A program made the translations under genes and the position numbers. From Parapristionchus giblindavisi (lineage: Eukaryota > Nematoda > Chromadorea > Rhabditida > Diplogasteridae), in NCBI GenBank assembly GCA_943737045.1, contig CALSFV010000228.1, positions 620,001 through 684,000 on the forward strand: a stretch of DNA of 64,000 nt. Reading direction: 5' to 3'. Below, one piece after another: positions 10,317 through 20,232 of the stretch; the stretch's first letter is position 1, and each line of letters opens with the position of its first letter. A model generated the notes under the pieces. It saw only the letters and a program-made list of their open reading frames with translations, did no database searches and was not told the DNA's origin.

Positions 10317-10605
10317 GAGTATCATTATTTCTCATGTACTTACAATAACCGGTCTCGAAGAGGAAGTGATCGAATGGGTATTTAGGAACCTTTTCTCCAA
10401 ATCTTTTGATCGTACCTTCGATTCTTTCAAGATGACTTATTTTTTTCTATTTTTCAAAGCGTGAAGTCTAAAATTTATTAGCAACAAAACAAGATCAACC
10501 AAGATCAGATCAAGATATGTCTAAATACAAACATAACCTGGATAAAGTGATGGAATGTAGGGACTGGGCGCATCTAGGACATTTCAACATAAGGACATAG
10601 ATGCT
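10317..10605. other. Intron-like sequence
   Basis: A/T-rich with no recognised element. It lies between exon unit B and the CT satellite. Confidence 0.4.
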
Positions 10606-11015
10606 GCTCTCCCTCCCTCTCCCTCTCCCTCTCCCCTCCGATTGCCTCTACCTCTCCCCTCCCTCTCCCTCTCCCTCTCCGATTGCCTCTACCTCTCCCC
10701 CTCCCTCTCCCTCTCCCTCTCCGATTGCCTCTACCTCTCCCCTCCCTCTCCGATTGCCTCTACCTCTCCCCCTCCCTCTCCCTCTCCCACTCCCTCTCCC
10801 TCTCCCCCTCCCTCTCCGATTGCCTCTACCTCTACCTCTCCCCCTCCCTCTCCCTCTCCCACTCCCTCTCCCTCTCCCCCTCCCTCTCCGATTGCCTCTA
10901 CCTCTCCCCTCCCTCTCCGATTGCCTCTACCTCTCCCCCTCCCTCTCCCTCTCCCACTCCCTCTCCCTCTCCGATTGCCTCTACCTCTCCCCTCCCTCTT
11001 CCCCTCCCTCTCCGA
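10606..11015. repeat. CT-rich minisatellite
   Basis: Runs of CTCTCC interrupted by a regular GATTGCCTCTACCTCTCC spacer, about 410 bases. Higher-order units of about 50-90 bases recur with variants. Confidence 0.95.
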
Positions 11016-11086
11016 TTGTTCCTTATCTGTAGATGGAATAAACGAGGGAAGGGATAGTGTGTATTAGTTAAATGGGCAATGCCAGG

Positions 11087-12539
11087 TTTACCCCCTAGAA
11101 TTGAGTCCAGCCTGTTGATGAACTTGCCCCCAGATCATATCGGAACAGGTCAGCTTTGTCCTTGAGCAATGCCTCGAGCTTGCTTCTTGCTGAATCATGC
11201 TAACTCATGTCCTTCTTGCGAGCGAGGATTTAATCCCTCCCCATTACGGGGTGCTTCGCGATAGAACTTCGAGCAGATTGAACAGGGTCTCCGGTCTTAA
11301 TTAGGCACATTCGGAACCGAATTTGGCGCCGTTGGTATGACGCTCGGTGTATGAGACGCCGTTGGTATGACGCTCGGTGTATGAGACGTCGTTGGTATGA
11401 CGCTCGGTGTATGAGACGTCGTTGGTATGACGCTCGGTGTATGAGACGCCGTTGGTATGACGCTCGGTGTATGAGACCTTGCGCAACATAGGCTTCTAAA
11501 CGTTCCAAGTGGTCTTGTGAATTATAGGAAGGGACGGCGCCAGTATCTAGTTCGAAACTGTACGGACTGACCGTGTTTTTGAACTATGACCAAGGTTGGC
11601 GGGGTGGATCCAATTCCCGCCCAAGGTTCACTGTAAAATACCTAAAACATAGTCCGATGCTCCTGCCTAGGCTTTTTACGCAGCTGTGCGCTAGCCTTTT
11701 TAAGCAGTTTAGCATCGGTCCTGAGGAACCATATTACACTCCGCCAAATCCATGGAGCGCGACTTCCCATTTCTTCGGCAAAGCGTGGTTTCCTCGATGT
11801 TTCTGGTATTTTTTGCCGCCACCTTAGCATTCTTTCCTTGAATAGGAATAAGGAGCCGAGGTGGACTTTCCCTTATCGTTTGAAAACGAGTTTTAACATT
11901 CTGACCGTTTTGTTGCCTGATTTTAGCTTGAGCGAAACAGAGTAGTCCGCTAAGATGCCCTCTTGCTCTTTCCCCAAGCGGGGATGGCCCTCCTTTAGTA
12001 TTTTGTACTTCCCAGCTAATACTAAAACCTTCGGAGTATGTGACTCCTAATGGTCAAGAAGTTGTGGAACATTCTATTTAAAATGACCATGAAATTCAAG
12101 GCACTTAGTGCACGGGCTTAGCTGATGGGTTCGGGTTTCCTGTCTTCGCACCTTTTATCGTAGCCATTTTAACTGGTTTCTACGTCAAGGTATCCATCTT
12201 CGGTACTTAGCAACAAGCGCGAGTCCTGGTCGCCAGTTGTTTATTACTATGTACCATACACTGCAAGTACTCTCTAACTATTTATTAGTCCTGTGGGGGA
12301 ATGAGGTAGGTTGAGAGAGTGGAGGAGAGGTCGTAGAGGGGACGACCGGGAGACGATGGAAGAGGAACGGAGGGTGCTTATATAGGGACTACTTCATTCT
12401 TCAATCTGCATCTCTTCATGATAGATCGTTCTTGCATCTGCAGGAATAAGCTAAAGCGTTATAATTAGGTTATGAGTAAGAGATAGTAATCAATACGGAG
12501 AGATCTAAATATGCACTATTCAACTGTTTTTATCCAACT
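11087..12539 (-). mobile_element. Possible LTR-retroelement relic, minus orientation
   Basis: On the minus strand: a TATA-like CTATATAAGCACC (about 12390), about 850 bases of non-coding sequence, then ACTGGCGCCGTCCC (about 11540), which resembles a primer-binding site after an LTR. An open frame beginning MERLEAYVAQ follows, now filled with a tandem repeat. The block is bounded by identical 69-base copies of TTGTTCCTTATCTGTAGATG... at 11017-11085 and 12540-12608. These are too long to be target duplications and match the leader of the exon units. No reverse transcriptase is present. The LTR reading is an inference. Confidence 0.3.
11329..11478. repeat. Five 30-bp tandem repeats
   Basis: Five near-identical copies of a unit containing GTTGGTATGACGCTCGGTGT, differing mainly by GACGCC versus GACGTC. 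30 is a multiple of three, so a minus-strand frame stays open through them. Confidence 0.95.
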
Positions 12540-13078
12540 TTGTTCCTTATCTGTAGATGGAATAAACGAGGGAAGGGATAGTGTGTATTAGTTAAATGGG
12601 CAATGCCAATTACTATGCAGTTACTATACATTTTTTTTAAAATCCATTTTATTAACCAAGTATATTCTGGAGAATAGAGCTTGAAACGAGGGATGTGCAA
12701 AAAAGAGAATTTCGAAAAAAATCGAAAAACGAAAAATTTTCGAATTTTTGTTTCGAAAAAATTGTCATTTTTGTTTACAAATTTTAAATTTTTGCAAAAA
12801 GTGTCTTAAATTTTTGAAAATTTGTCTTTTTTACGTAAAAGTATTTTTCGATTTTTTTCGAATTATTTTCGAAAAATTTTTCGTCGAAAAACTTTTTCGA
12901 GAAAGTGTCGAAAAATCGAAAAACGAAAATTGCACATCCCTGCTTGAAATGGTCCAGCTGTGCAGCTGAACTAACCGGTATAAAATATGAATGGTTGATT
13001 GAATTTAATATTTTGATTAGGAATCTGGTAGGCAAAACGCAAAGGAGGCAATAACCGAAAGAAAGGTGCAAGGACGAG
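12540..13078 (+). other. Exon unit C of the triplicated block, split by a transposon
   Basis: Same leader (TTGTTCCTTATCTGTAGATG) and ATTAACCAAGTATATTCTGG acceptor region as units A and B. The exon-like segment AGAATAGAGCTTGAAA is interrupted at 12687-12941 by a hAT-type element and resumes TGGTCCAGCTGTGCAGC before a GTATAA donor. A second exon (13022-13078) follows TTTTGATTAG and ends at GTGAGT. The insertion probably inactivated this unit. Confidence 0.35.
12687..12941. mobile_element. 255-bp hAT-type MITE with 8-bp target duplication
   Basis: GCTTGAAA occurs immediately on each side (12679-12686 and 12942-12949). Ends are AGGGATGTGCA and its complement. The interior is made of TTCGAAAAA/TTTTTCGAA blocks that fold on themselves. 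The 8-bp duplication and the AGGGATGTGCA end fit the hAT superfamily. Confidence 0.85.
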
Positions 13079-13132
13079 TGAGTGCAAATCTCTTACAGAA
13101 ATATTTATTGGATATTGTGGGATTAAAATATG

Positions 13133-13446
13133 CGAGGGAGAGGGAGAGGGAGAGGGAGAGGGAGAGGGAGAGGGAGAGGGAGAGGGAGAGGGAGAGGGAG
13201 AGGGAGAGGGAGAGGGAGAGGGAGAGGGAGAGGGAGAGGGAGAGGGAGAGGGAGAGGGAGAGGGAGAGGGAGAGGGAGAGGGAGAGGGAGAGGGAGAGGG
13301 AGAGGGAGAGGGAGAGGGAGAGGGAGAGGGAGAGGGAGAGGGAGAGGGAGAGGGAGAGGGAGAGGGAGAGGGAGAGGGAGAGGGAGAGGGAGAGGGAGAG
13401 GGAGAGGGAGAGGGAGAGGGAGAGGGAGAGGGAGAGGGAGAGGGAG
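13133..13446. repeat. (GGGAGA)n hexanucleotide satellite, about 52 copies
   Basis: About 314 bases of pure GGGAGA with no visible interruption. All long reading frames here (Arg-Glu, Arg-Gly, Ser-Pro, Leu-Pro) are by-products of the repeat. Confidence 0.98.
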
Positions 13447-13625
13447 ATTTACAACTTCGCGAACAAAATTCAAGCATGGATTCGATGGAATTTCCTCAAA
13501 ATGCAAAAGAAAATTTAACCATAAAAATAATTTTTTGAGATTGGGTCTATGCCATAGTATTGCACGGGTCCACTGATCGGATGTATTGATTTATTTAGTG
13601 CAGTAATTGATTGACAGATTTATTG

Positions 13626-13628
<3 letters not shown>

Positions 13629-13680
<52 letters not shown>
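13629..13680. repeat. (TA)n microsatellite
   Basis: About 50 bases of TA repeat that runs into the TTTCAG acceptor of the first chromodomain-like exon. Confidence 0.95.
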
Positions 13681-13683
<3 letters not shown>

Positions 13684-13688
13684 TTCAG

Positions 13689-14295
13689 AATCATATGTGG
13701 TACGAGGCTATAGATCTTGTCGATAAGAGAAGAATTGGAAAGAAGACAGAGTATTACGTGCGATGGCAAAACTCTTGGGTTTCTGAAGAAAGAGTGGAGA
13801 AGTCCTTGATTAAAGAATATGGTAAGTTATACGACTCGACCTTTCTATTTTTATTATTATTTATTAACTGTATTATTATGAATAACGTTTAATGAGTTCT
13901 TTCCAGAGATCAAGCACGCCAATAAAGGAGTTTCAGAAGAAAAAACAGAGGTAAGGTTCGATAAATTGTTTTATTAATCGCTGCATGCGATCGTTTTCGT
14001 CTCCGAAATGTGACTTTGATTCATTGATTGAAATGGTTTGATGAATAATGATTAATTGATATAGGCTCAAATACGTGAAGATATAGCCGGATGGAAGAAG
14101 CTGATTCAGGTGTGATAGTGAACTGCGGATTACGATAAAGCATTGTATCATTCAGGAACATGAGAGCCTCCTCGAGAAGCGAGCCAAGAAGAAGAATGAC
14201 AAGGTAATGGTATGATTATTATATTGACCTATGAATGACATATTGATTGATTATAGGATCTACTCAAGTCGAAGAGGAATGAAAAGTTAAAGTAG
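13689..14295 (+). CDS. Chromodomain-like small protein, C-terminal exons
   Basis: Five exons join in frame: 13689-13821, 13907-13950, 14065-14109, 14156-14203 and 14257-14295 (stop TAG), giving 102 residues. Introns are short with GT/AG and T-rich acceptors. The first exon encodes a chromodomain-like fold: YEAIDLVDKRRIGKKTEYYV, then RWQNSWVSEERV. The first half resembles HP1-type chromodomains, which bind methylated histone tails in the nucleus. The usual KWKGYxxxxNTWEP loop is shortened to RWQNSWV, so histone binding is uncertain. The tail is Lys/Arg-rich (KRAKKKNDK). The true start is upstream, possibly through one of the exon units at 9.2-13.1 kb, and is unresolved. It is intact here, with a polyadenylation signal 39 nt past the stop. 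Confidence 0.6.
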
Positions 14296-14333
14296 AAGAC
14301 CTCTCTATAGTCTTTCCTTAATTTATGGATTTG

Positions 14334-14339
14334 AATAAA
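14334..14339 (+). terminator. Polyadenylation signal AATAAA
   Basis: Canonical hexamer 39 nt after the stop codon of the chromodomain-like gene, a typical distance for nematode 3' UTRs. Confidence 0.6.
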
Positions 14340-14698
14340 TATTTGTCAATTCTTATCGATTCAATTGTTATTTATTCAACCTGTGGAATATATATTGAGA
14401 CATTGAGAATTTGGCAAAGCGCCATGAAAATATGATATAACCCGCGATTTGAAATAAGTCAGCAATTATTTTTTAAGTGATAGAGTGGAGCAGTGCGGAT
14501 CATTAAAAAAACTAAAAAGCCGTAGCCAAAGAAACTCGATAGATTGAAACGTGTCCATAACCGAATCACAGCCATTTTGTGGAATAGGTCCTATTTCTTG
14601 CCTTGTTTTTTTAAAACAAGCAGATAAGTTACATACAACATTTTTTCGCGCATATAGACTGTTTATCGATGTCTGAATGACCTCTTGATTTTCTTATA

Positions 14699-14777
14699 CA
14701 TCGTTACATTTGCCTTTCGTGCCTACGCCGTAAGCCCCCTCCGCCGCGTCTCCGGCTCGAAGACAAATGTAACGATG
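14699..14777. repeat. Short palindromic element
   Basis: Arms CATCGTTACATTTG (699-712) and CAAATGTAACGATG (764-777) are perfect complements around a GC-rich 51-nt centre. The surrounding 14340-15150 has no gene that I recognise; at 14858-14880 it carries TCCGTATCCGGCGGACGGCC, which also occurs near 49080. Confidence 0.6.
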
Positions 14778-15151
14778 CATTAGCGAAAGTTATCTTGTCT
14801 AAACAATTGATATTTTTATGTATGCAGTACTATCTCGTTGTCGGGCAGGTTTTTTATACGTATCCGTATCCGGCGGACGGCCAAATTACGGTCGCTAAAT
14901 AGCCGCCCAACTATATAGTGCGCACTCTAAGCCTAAGCATACCTTAACTAAGGAACTCTGCTGAGTGTGAACAGTAACTGAATCGATAGAATACTTAAAT
15001 GAATCAGTAGAGTAGTGCGGACTCTAAGCCTCAGCAAAAAAATAATAAACATAGTCAGTCCATATTAAACATAATGAGAAAATTTCATAATACAACACAA
15101 TTTTTCATCCCGATCGTGTCATCATTTCATTCTACGCTAAATATCCGCCGC

Positions 15152-15243
15152 GGCATTTCTGGACGTCCGTCCTTTACGGGTGCTCCATATAGGACGGACG
15201 TCCAAAAATGCCACGGCATTTCTGGACGTCCGTCCTATACGGA
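15152..15243. repeat. Three-copy hairpin repeat
   Basis: GGCATTTCTGGACGTCCGTC (152-171) is followed by its near-complement (191-212) and then by a third copy in the first orientation (215-236). The segment between CCGCC and CACAGCC can form a strong stem of about 20 base pairs. Confidence 0.7.
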
Positions 15244-15522
15244 TCACAGCCATTTTTACGCTTAATTCATGTATTTGTTATGTTGCTCGTGCTGTTTTTC
15301 TTTGAAAATCGTTGTTTATCATCTTCTTCAGGTTCTTGATCGTCGTTTGACCCACGGGACTTCGTTGAAGCCGTTTCAAGCGTGGACAAAGACAGCCGTT
15401 CCATTAGAGAAGTTTTATTCTATTTATTTCCTTCTATCCGATTGTATTTCTTTTATTTCTTTAATTTAATTAATCATTAATCATTAATCTTTAATCATTT
15501 CTTTAATCTTTAATTTAATCCT

Positions 15523-15647
15523 AAAGCGCACAAGTCCGGCAAGCATCGCGCTAAGGGACAAATCGAGCGAGATGCGAGAGATCGAACGAAACTGAAGGGA
15601 TCATCGGCTGTTCGCAACCCCCATAGAACGCTATCCAAGGAGGACAG
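15523..15647 (+). pseudogene. TSR1 (ribosome biogenesis factor) N-terminal exon fragment
   Basis: The frame KAHKSGKHRAKGQIERDAR and the following basic residues match the conserved start of TSR1, the GTPase-like factor for 40S subunit maturation in the nucleolus, where an AHKxGxHRxKG motif follows the first residues. The exon ends at a good donor (GACAG/GTCTG). The expected next part (KRxxxRxNRAxQxR) is absent. An exon-like segment at 15330-15406 precedes it but I cannot match it. With the C-terminal exons at 23.6 kb lying beyond pieces of other genes, this is best read as a decayed copy. Confidence 0.5.
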
Positions 15648-15737
15648 GTCTGTTGTTCATCTACAACTCAATTATATTATAAATACGGTTAAAACATGGT
15701 GCAAGTTTATTGCGAAAACAGTCAAAACTATGTTGTG

Positions 15738-15929
15738 CATAAGTGGGCGCGCTGGGGGAAAGGCTGTGCGCGAACCGGGGAATTGTAAGGCAAGGCTATG
15801 CGCATGACCATTTTTTAGAATATTTGACTGGAAATTTTCCAATTTTTGAGAAGCAAGGATATGCGCAAGGCCCCGAAAAGGAGGCAAGTCTGTGCGCAAA
15901 AAGAATTCGTTTACACGCGCCCACCTATG
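15738..15929. mobile_element. 192-bp hAT-type MITE, family CATAGGTGGGCGC, copy A
   Basis: Perfect 8-bp duplication ATGTTGTG on both sides (730-737 and 930-937). Ends are CATAAGTGGGCGCG and CGCGCCCACCTATG. The internal block CCGGGGAATTGTAAGGCAAG is shared, in opposite orientation, with copy B at 16942-17132. Confidence 0.92.
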
Positions 15930-16827
15930 ATGTTGTGCCATTGCCGTCTACTTGTAGACTTTAAGTATAGGGAGGCGCAAATTAGTGCTCAATCACCTTG
16001 ATCTTATAAAGGTTTATATATTATCAATATTATTATTTTTATTGAATTATCTTATGTTTGAAATGCTAATATTATAAAAAATGAGAGAAATATGAGCGTA
16101 CATTTTGTACTGTCAGTGAAAGCTCTCTGTTTGCAAGCCCTCTTTTCTTTTCGCATGTATTATTATTATTATTATATTATATTTATTATTATAATAATTA
16201 TATAATGAGATATTTCCAGAGCAAGTCGCATCTAAAGTCGACCAAGAAGGCTCTCAAGCATCGTTTCTGGACGGAAATCTAACAGGTGATTTCTGGTTTC
16301 ATAAGTGTCATTTATAGTTGATCATACGCAGTTCTGATTAATTCCTCAGTCGTTAAATCAAAAAAGAGCAACCAAATCAAAAAAGTGCCTAATGGTTCAT
16401 ATTTCAATGCGATGCTATATGTATAGGTAGCTTCTCGATTGGATATGTCCTTGTAATAGCCTAGTGTCATTGACAACTTTAAGCCTTTTTGTGATATCTA
16501 AAGGGGAAAAGATTATTTATTTGTATTGTATATGTATGCGCTGAATCTCATATAAATCTGGAACAATCTCTTATCGCTACAGATCATGTGACCCACCCCA
16601 TGTGGTTGAAACAGTGGGTCACTGGTATTTCACGATATTTCCCATATTTCCTTGCACTCGTTCATTTCGTAATTGATGAAGCACCCTTATGGTGTTCGAT
16701 AAAAATATTTTAAAAATTAGATAAAGTGCTCAAAACGCAAGAACCTCGCAAGGTACGAGGATACATTTGCAATTTCGAATTGGCACTCGAATCGTGTCTG
16801 GCGCGAATTTCAAATCTTTCCGTTCAG
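15930..16827. other. Mostly unrecognised; one exon-like segment
   Basis: A segment after TTTCCAG (from about 16219) to a GTGATT donor (about 16284) is open in one frame (VDQEGSQASFLDGNL). It may be another host-gene exon but I cannot assign it. ATT-rich simple sequence lies at 16155-16205. Otherwise nothing recognised. Confidence 0.35.
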
Positions 16828-16918
16828 ATTCATCTCTGTGATGAAGTTCCGTCCGATGCCGTTACGTGATCATCCGTACGTCCTCTGTGATCGATACGAA
16901 GACATGACGGATCCTGAG
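16828..16918 (+). pseudogene. Exon fragment, possibly TSR1 middle region
   Basis: Between a TTCCGTTCAG acceptor and a GAG/GT donor is an open exon reading VMKFRPMPLRDHPYVLCDRY then EDMTDPE. The pattern of an RPxxxRDxHPYVLxDRxED block fits my memory of the middle of TSR1-like proteins, but I am not certain. It lies between the recognisable TSR1 N- and C-terminal exons and on the same strand. The next exon is not found. Confidence 0.35.
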
Positions 16919-16941
16919 GTTATTATTGATTTATTGATTGG

Positions 16942-17132
16942 CATAGGTGGGCGCATGAAAACGAATTATTTTTGCACACAGCCTTGCCTTGCCTTGCGGG
17001 GCATTACGCATAACTTTGCCTCGCAAAAATTGGAAAATTCCCATTCAAATCTGCTAATAATGGTCATGCGCATAGCCTTGCCTTACAATTCCCCGGTTAG
17101 CGCCCAGCTTTCCCCCAGCGAGCCCACCTATC
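16942..17132. mobile_element. 191-bp hAT-type MITE, family CATAGGTGGGCGC, copy B
   Basis: Perfect 8-bp duplication TTGATTGG on both sides (934-941 and 17133-17140). Begins CATAGGTGGGCGC and ends GCCCACCTATC. It is the reverse-oriented relative of copy A at 15738-15929. Confidence 0.92.
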
Positions 17133-17662
17133 TTGATTGGAAAAAAATCTTCGAAAAGATTCTGCATACGGAGAAAAAAGTTAGTATTGTGCTTGGTTAT
17201 GCCATAGGTTAAACGAAGAGTTGGGTCATCTAGTTTATCGGTCAGACGCGTTTCGGGTACTCAACCCATCATCAGTGACATAATTACCTCAAACTTGGGT
17301 AATTTAAGGAGAAAAAAGTGATGATTATTGATCTTTTGTGTTAATAATTTAATATTCAATGAATTAGTTATTGAGCTAGAGGCAATGCTGCCATGTATGG
17401 TTACAGTTGATTTCTTTATTGAAAGTATTTTTTTTTTATTTTCGACAAAAGTAGGGTGTAATTTATTATTGCGGCTGCTATTCGTGCGTATTTCTATATG
17501 CGACGCGACAGGAAAGTGCCGAGTTCTAGAGCATCTTATTCGATCGATTTTTTTATGGTTAAAATCAATCCCTAATCCTGCCCAATGTTCCCCTCATTCA
17601 ATATAAATCTATTTCGAGAGTATTATGTGATCTATTATTGTTTCATGGTGAGCATATCGATA

Positions 17663-17728
<66 letters not shown>

Positions 17729-17869
17729 GATAATAATGGTTTTTAATGTGTTTTCCCCATTCAGGTCTCCTCACTAACGGATCCCTGCCCGTTTTTACAG
17801 GGGCATCCAAGCGAAAAATGGTACAGGGGGGCTTCACCTTTTTCCAAAAAGTTCACCTAAACGTCATTT
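17133..17869. other. Unrecognised sequence with an ATA microsatellite
   Basis: (ATA)n occupies about 17664-17727. The motif TTTTTACAGGGG appears three times between 17794 and 17880 and again at 18438. No gene is supported. Confidence 0.5.
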
Positions 17870-18436
17870 TTTTACAGGGGGCGTTCCATAAATTTTCGAA
17901 AAGCCCTAATTTTCCATCTAGCCATTTCTTTGTTTTTAAACCTACATTTGGTCGATTATCTTGTTTTGCATTTCATATTCCTGTAACTAAACGTGAAAAC
18001 CTCCGTTCCTCTTTTTCAGTTAGGTGTGCCCGTTTCCTGACCAAATTACATTGTGTTACTGGTTCACCCACCATATTACATAGCACCCCAATTATTAAAG
18101 CTAAATTGATTTCTTGCCCTGACCTTATTGAAAAATTAGGAATTACCATCACATCACTTTAATGCACTTTCTCATAGTAGACTCGATTCAATCCGATATA
18201 TATTGAATCAATGCGGACTCCTCCCCCGCTAGGTCTTGCCAACCTATCCTAGATCATGTTGATCTTTGATCTTAGTCTACATATGAAGACCTGCACTCCC
18301 CTCCCTCTTCCCTCTTCTCTATCCCCTATTCCTACCACCCACTTTCCCGATTCTCTTATTCACTTATTTATTCTTTGTTTCAAATGTTGTCACATCTTTA
18401 TTGGATGTATGATAAATAAATAAAATAAATAAATAA
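17870..18436 (+). pseudogene. LINE 3' fragment with AAATA tail
   Basis: An open frame with KPTFGRLSCFAFHIPVTKR and LRSSFSVRCARFLTKL resembles the extreme C-terminus of non-LTR polyproteins. A CT-rich 3' UTR and a tail of AAATAAATAAAATAAATAAA follow. The tail-adjacent sequence TTTCAAATGTTGTCACATC marks a family whose antisense ends occur at 19128, 34336 and 44702. Confidence 0.6.
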
Positions 18437-19008
18437 TTTTACAGGGGGTACCCCCATGTCGGCGCCCATGTATGGTCCCGGTTATTTTGTGGGACCCTTA
18501 AGATACCAAAGGGGATTTTTATCGCAGATAAAATATTGAAAACACTTTAGGACTCTGCCATTTGTCGAGGCTCCCTCCCGTCGACAAAGATATGCATCTG
18601 CTAGCATTTCTCACTGTCTTTCATGAATTAGCTTCCACGTAGTGTCGTGCTATTTGTACCGCATGCGTGCATCACTTGTAGCAATGTAATGAGTATGTGC
18701 GTATCATCTGCTTTCATGATTATTTTTCGTTATCTAATCGCACATTGTATTCGTGACATTTAATATCAAAGCCGTGCTTTGCTCTTTTATGTCTGGCAAT
18801 ATAATGCCATGGTTGTCATCTTTTGCTAATGTTGTATATCGATTCGGATAAAGAAAAATAGACGAAAAGTGAGGAACTTGTAAATTTTTAAAATTATTTT
18901 AAAAGGGGGGGGGGGGAATCGGACTGTTTTCAATTATGTTTTCCCCTTGAATAATCTTTTTAGTGAACAGTACTGCCAGTAGATGGATAATAATTGCATT
19001 TTTTACAG
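18437..19008. other. No recognised gene
   Basis: Contains a G12 run near 18905 and otherwise unique-looking sequence. It immediately precedes the ADSS-like exon. Confidence 0.5.
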
Positions 19009-19127
19009 TAAGATCGTCGGTACGACCAACCGTGGCATCGGTCCCATTTACTCATCAAAGTGTTTCCGTAATGGCGTACGCATTGCTGATCTCATGGGAG
19101 ATTATGCTGCATTCGAGGCGAGGTAAA

Positions 19128-19200
19128 CTTTTTATTTATTTATTCATCCATCAGTTGAAACAAAGAATAATTAAGGGGAAAAGCACTATACTTTTACTAT
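19128..19200 (-). mobile_element. 5'-truncated antisense LINE end
   Basis: TTTATTTATTTATTC followed by CATCCATCAGTTGAAACAAAG is the reverse complement of the LINE 3' end seen at about 18360-18436. It sits 6 nt after the donor of the first ADSS-like exon. Confidence 0.5.
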
Positions 19201-19509
19201 AGCGACGTTGGAAAAGTTGAGAAAAGAAATGAAAAGCGGGGAAGATTCTCCTCATTTTCCACACTCCATCGTCATTTTTGTCTTTTCTTTCCGCACTAGT
19301 CTTAATGGTATCATCTTACCGCCCCGTATCTTTTTGTATACAGTAACAAATGATTTCATTTGGTATGCATTGCTATGATTGCCATATTTCTATTGTAGAT
19401 ACCGTAATCTCGTGAGGTACTACCGTAATCAGTTCCCCCCAACGTTGTCGTTGATGAGGACGCTGACCTGGCCAAGTTCAAAGTAATGAGGTTGTCTTGT
19501 TGTTGCGCC

Positions 19510-19599
19510 ATAGGCCGAAAAGTATGTTACAAAGGACCGAGCCTGACCGGATTTAGAGATATATTGGAAAAAACCGATAACCTAGCTATTAGACATATG
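19510..19599. mobile_element. 90-bp MITE, family CATAGGTCGAA
   Basis: Begins CATAGGCCGAAAAGTATGTT and ends CCTAGCTATTAGACATATG. GTTGTTGC lies near both ends (offset by 2 nt on the left), an imperfect 8-bp duplication. Related copies are at 20053, 24974 and 26730. Confidence 0.7.
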
Positions 19600-20052
19600 G
19601 TTGTTGCCTGTTCGATACCTTCTGTCTTGCCATTCTCGACCAATTGTGTCATGAGCGCACTTTGAGCGATAAGGCAAGACAAGGAGCGTGTGATTACTTC
19701 GATAGTTAATAATATCGAGGAACGGGAATGTGTCGGGTTTCGCAGATCTGAAGATTAATTATCGATTAATTGGTTATCGATTGATTGCAGGTGATTGGTG
19801 TTGTGACGACGTATCAGACACGTGTGGGCACCGGACCATTTCCCACTGAGCTCTTCGATGGAGATGGTGAGAAACTGCAGAATATCGTACAAGAGGTCGG
19901 AGTGACTACTGGCAGAAAGCAAAGGTACGCTATGGTACTCGATGACATGACTGCGTATAGAGTACATCGTGCTGGGGATTTGCTTTCGAAAATAATATTG
20001 TATATCAATAATTTATGAGTTTACAAGTAAACAGGGTACAGAATGAATCAAT

Positions 20053-20215
20053 CATAGGTCGAAAAGTATGTTGCAAAGCACCAAGCCTGACCGGATTTTG
20101 AGCCAAAATTTCACAAAAAATCAAAAAACCTGACCGGATTTTGAGCCAAGTTTGCCAAAAATCAAAAAAACCTGACCGGATTTTGAAAACCGATAACCTA
20201 GCTATTCGACCTATG
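20053..20215. mobile_element. 163-bp MITE, family CATAGGTCGAA, with 8-bp target duplication
   Basis: GAATCAAT flanks both sides exactly (20045-20052 and 20216-20223). Starts CATAGGTCGAAAAGTATGTT and ends CGACCTATG. Inside, the phrase CTGACCGGATTTTGA is repeated three times with short A-rich spacers, which explains its greater length than the other copies. Confidence 0.92.
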
Positions 20216-20232
20216 GAATCAATAATGAATAA

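Larger units (their letters stand above)
19009..19924 (+). pseudogene. Adenylosuccinate synthetase (purA/ADSS) fragment, frameshifted and missing exons
   Basis: Three exons with good splice sites: 19009-19122 ([20 protein letters not shown] then [12 protein letters not shown]), 19399-19482, and 19791-19924 ([20 protein letters not shown] then [10 protein letters not shown]). These match the GTxxxGIGPxY, TRVGxGPFPTE and GVTTGRxRR blocks of ADSS, which makes adenylosuccinate from IMP, aspartate and GTP in purine synthesis. The second exon has a one-base deletion in a C run near 19434, changing frame between QFPP and VVVDEDADLAKFK. The exon between blocks two and three (about 50-60 residues), the N-terminal P-loop and everything after GRKQR are absent. 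It is therefore a broken partial copy. Confidence 0.75.

Noticed and set aside
10601..11067. Ser/Pro/Leu-rich frames of about 140 codons
   Set aside because: Compositional by-products of the CT minisatellite; three overlapping frames are open at once.
11329..11478. CRISPR-like array
   Set aside because: Units are contiguous 30-bp tandem repeats with no spacers, in a eukaryotic context.
11230..11508. Repeat-containing minus-strand frame with IHRASYQRR units
   Set aside because: Produced by five 30-bp tandem repeats; no domain. Possible gag remnant at best.
13066..13576. Long Arg-Glu, Arg-Gly, Leu-Pro and Ser-Pro reading frames
   Set aside because: They are all translations of the GGGAGA satellite in different frames, with no start context, splice signal or flanking domain.
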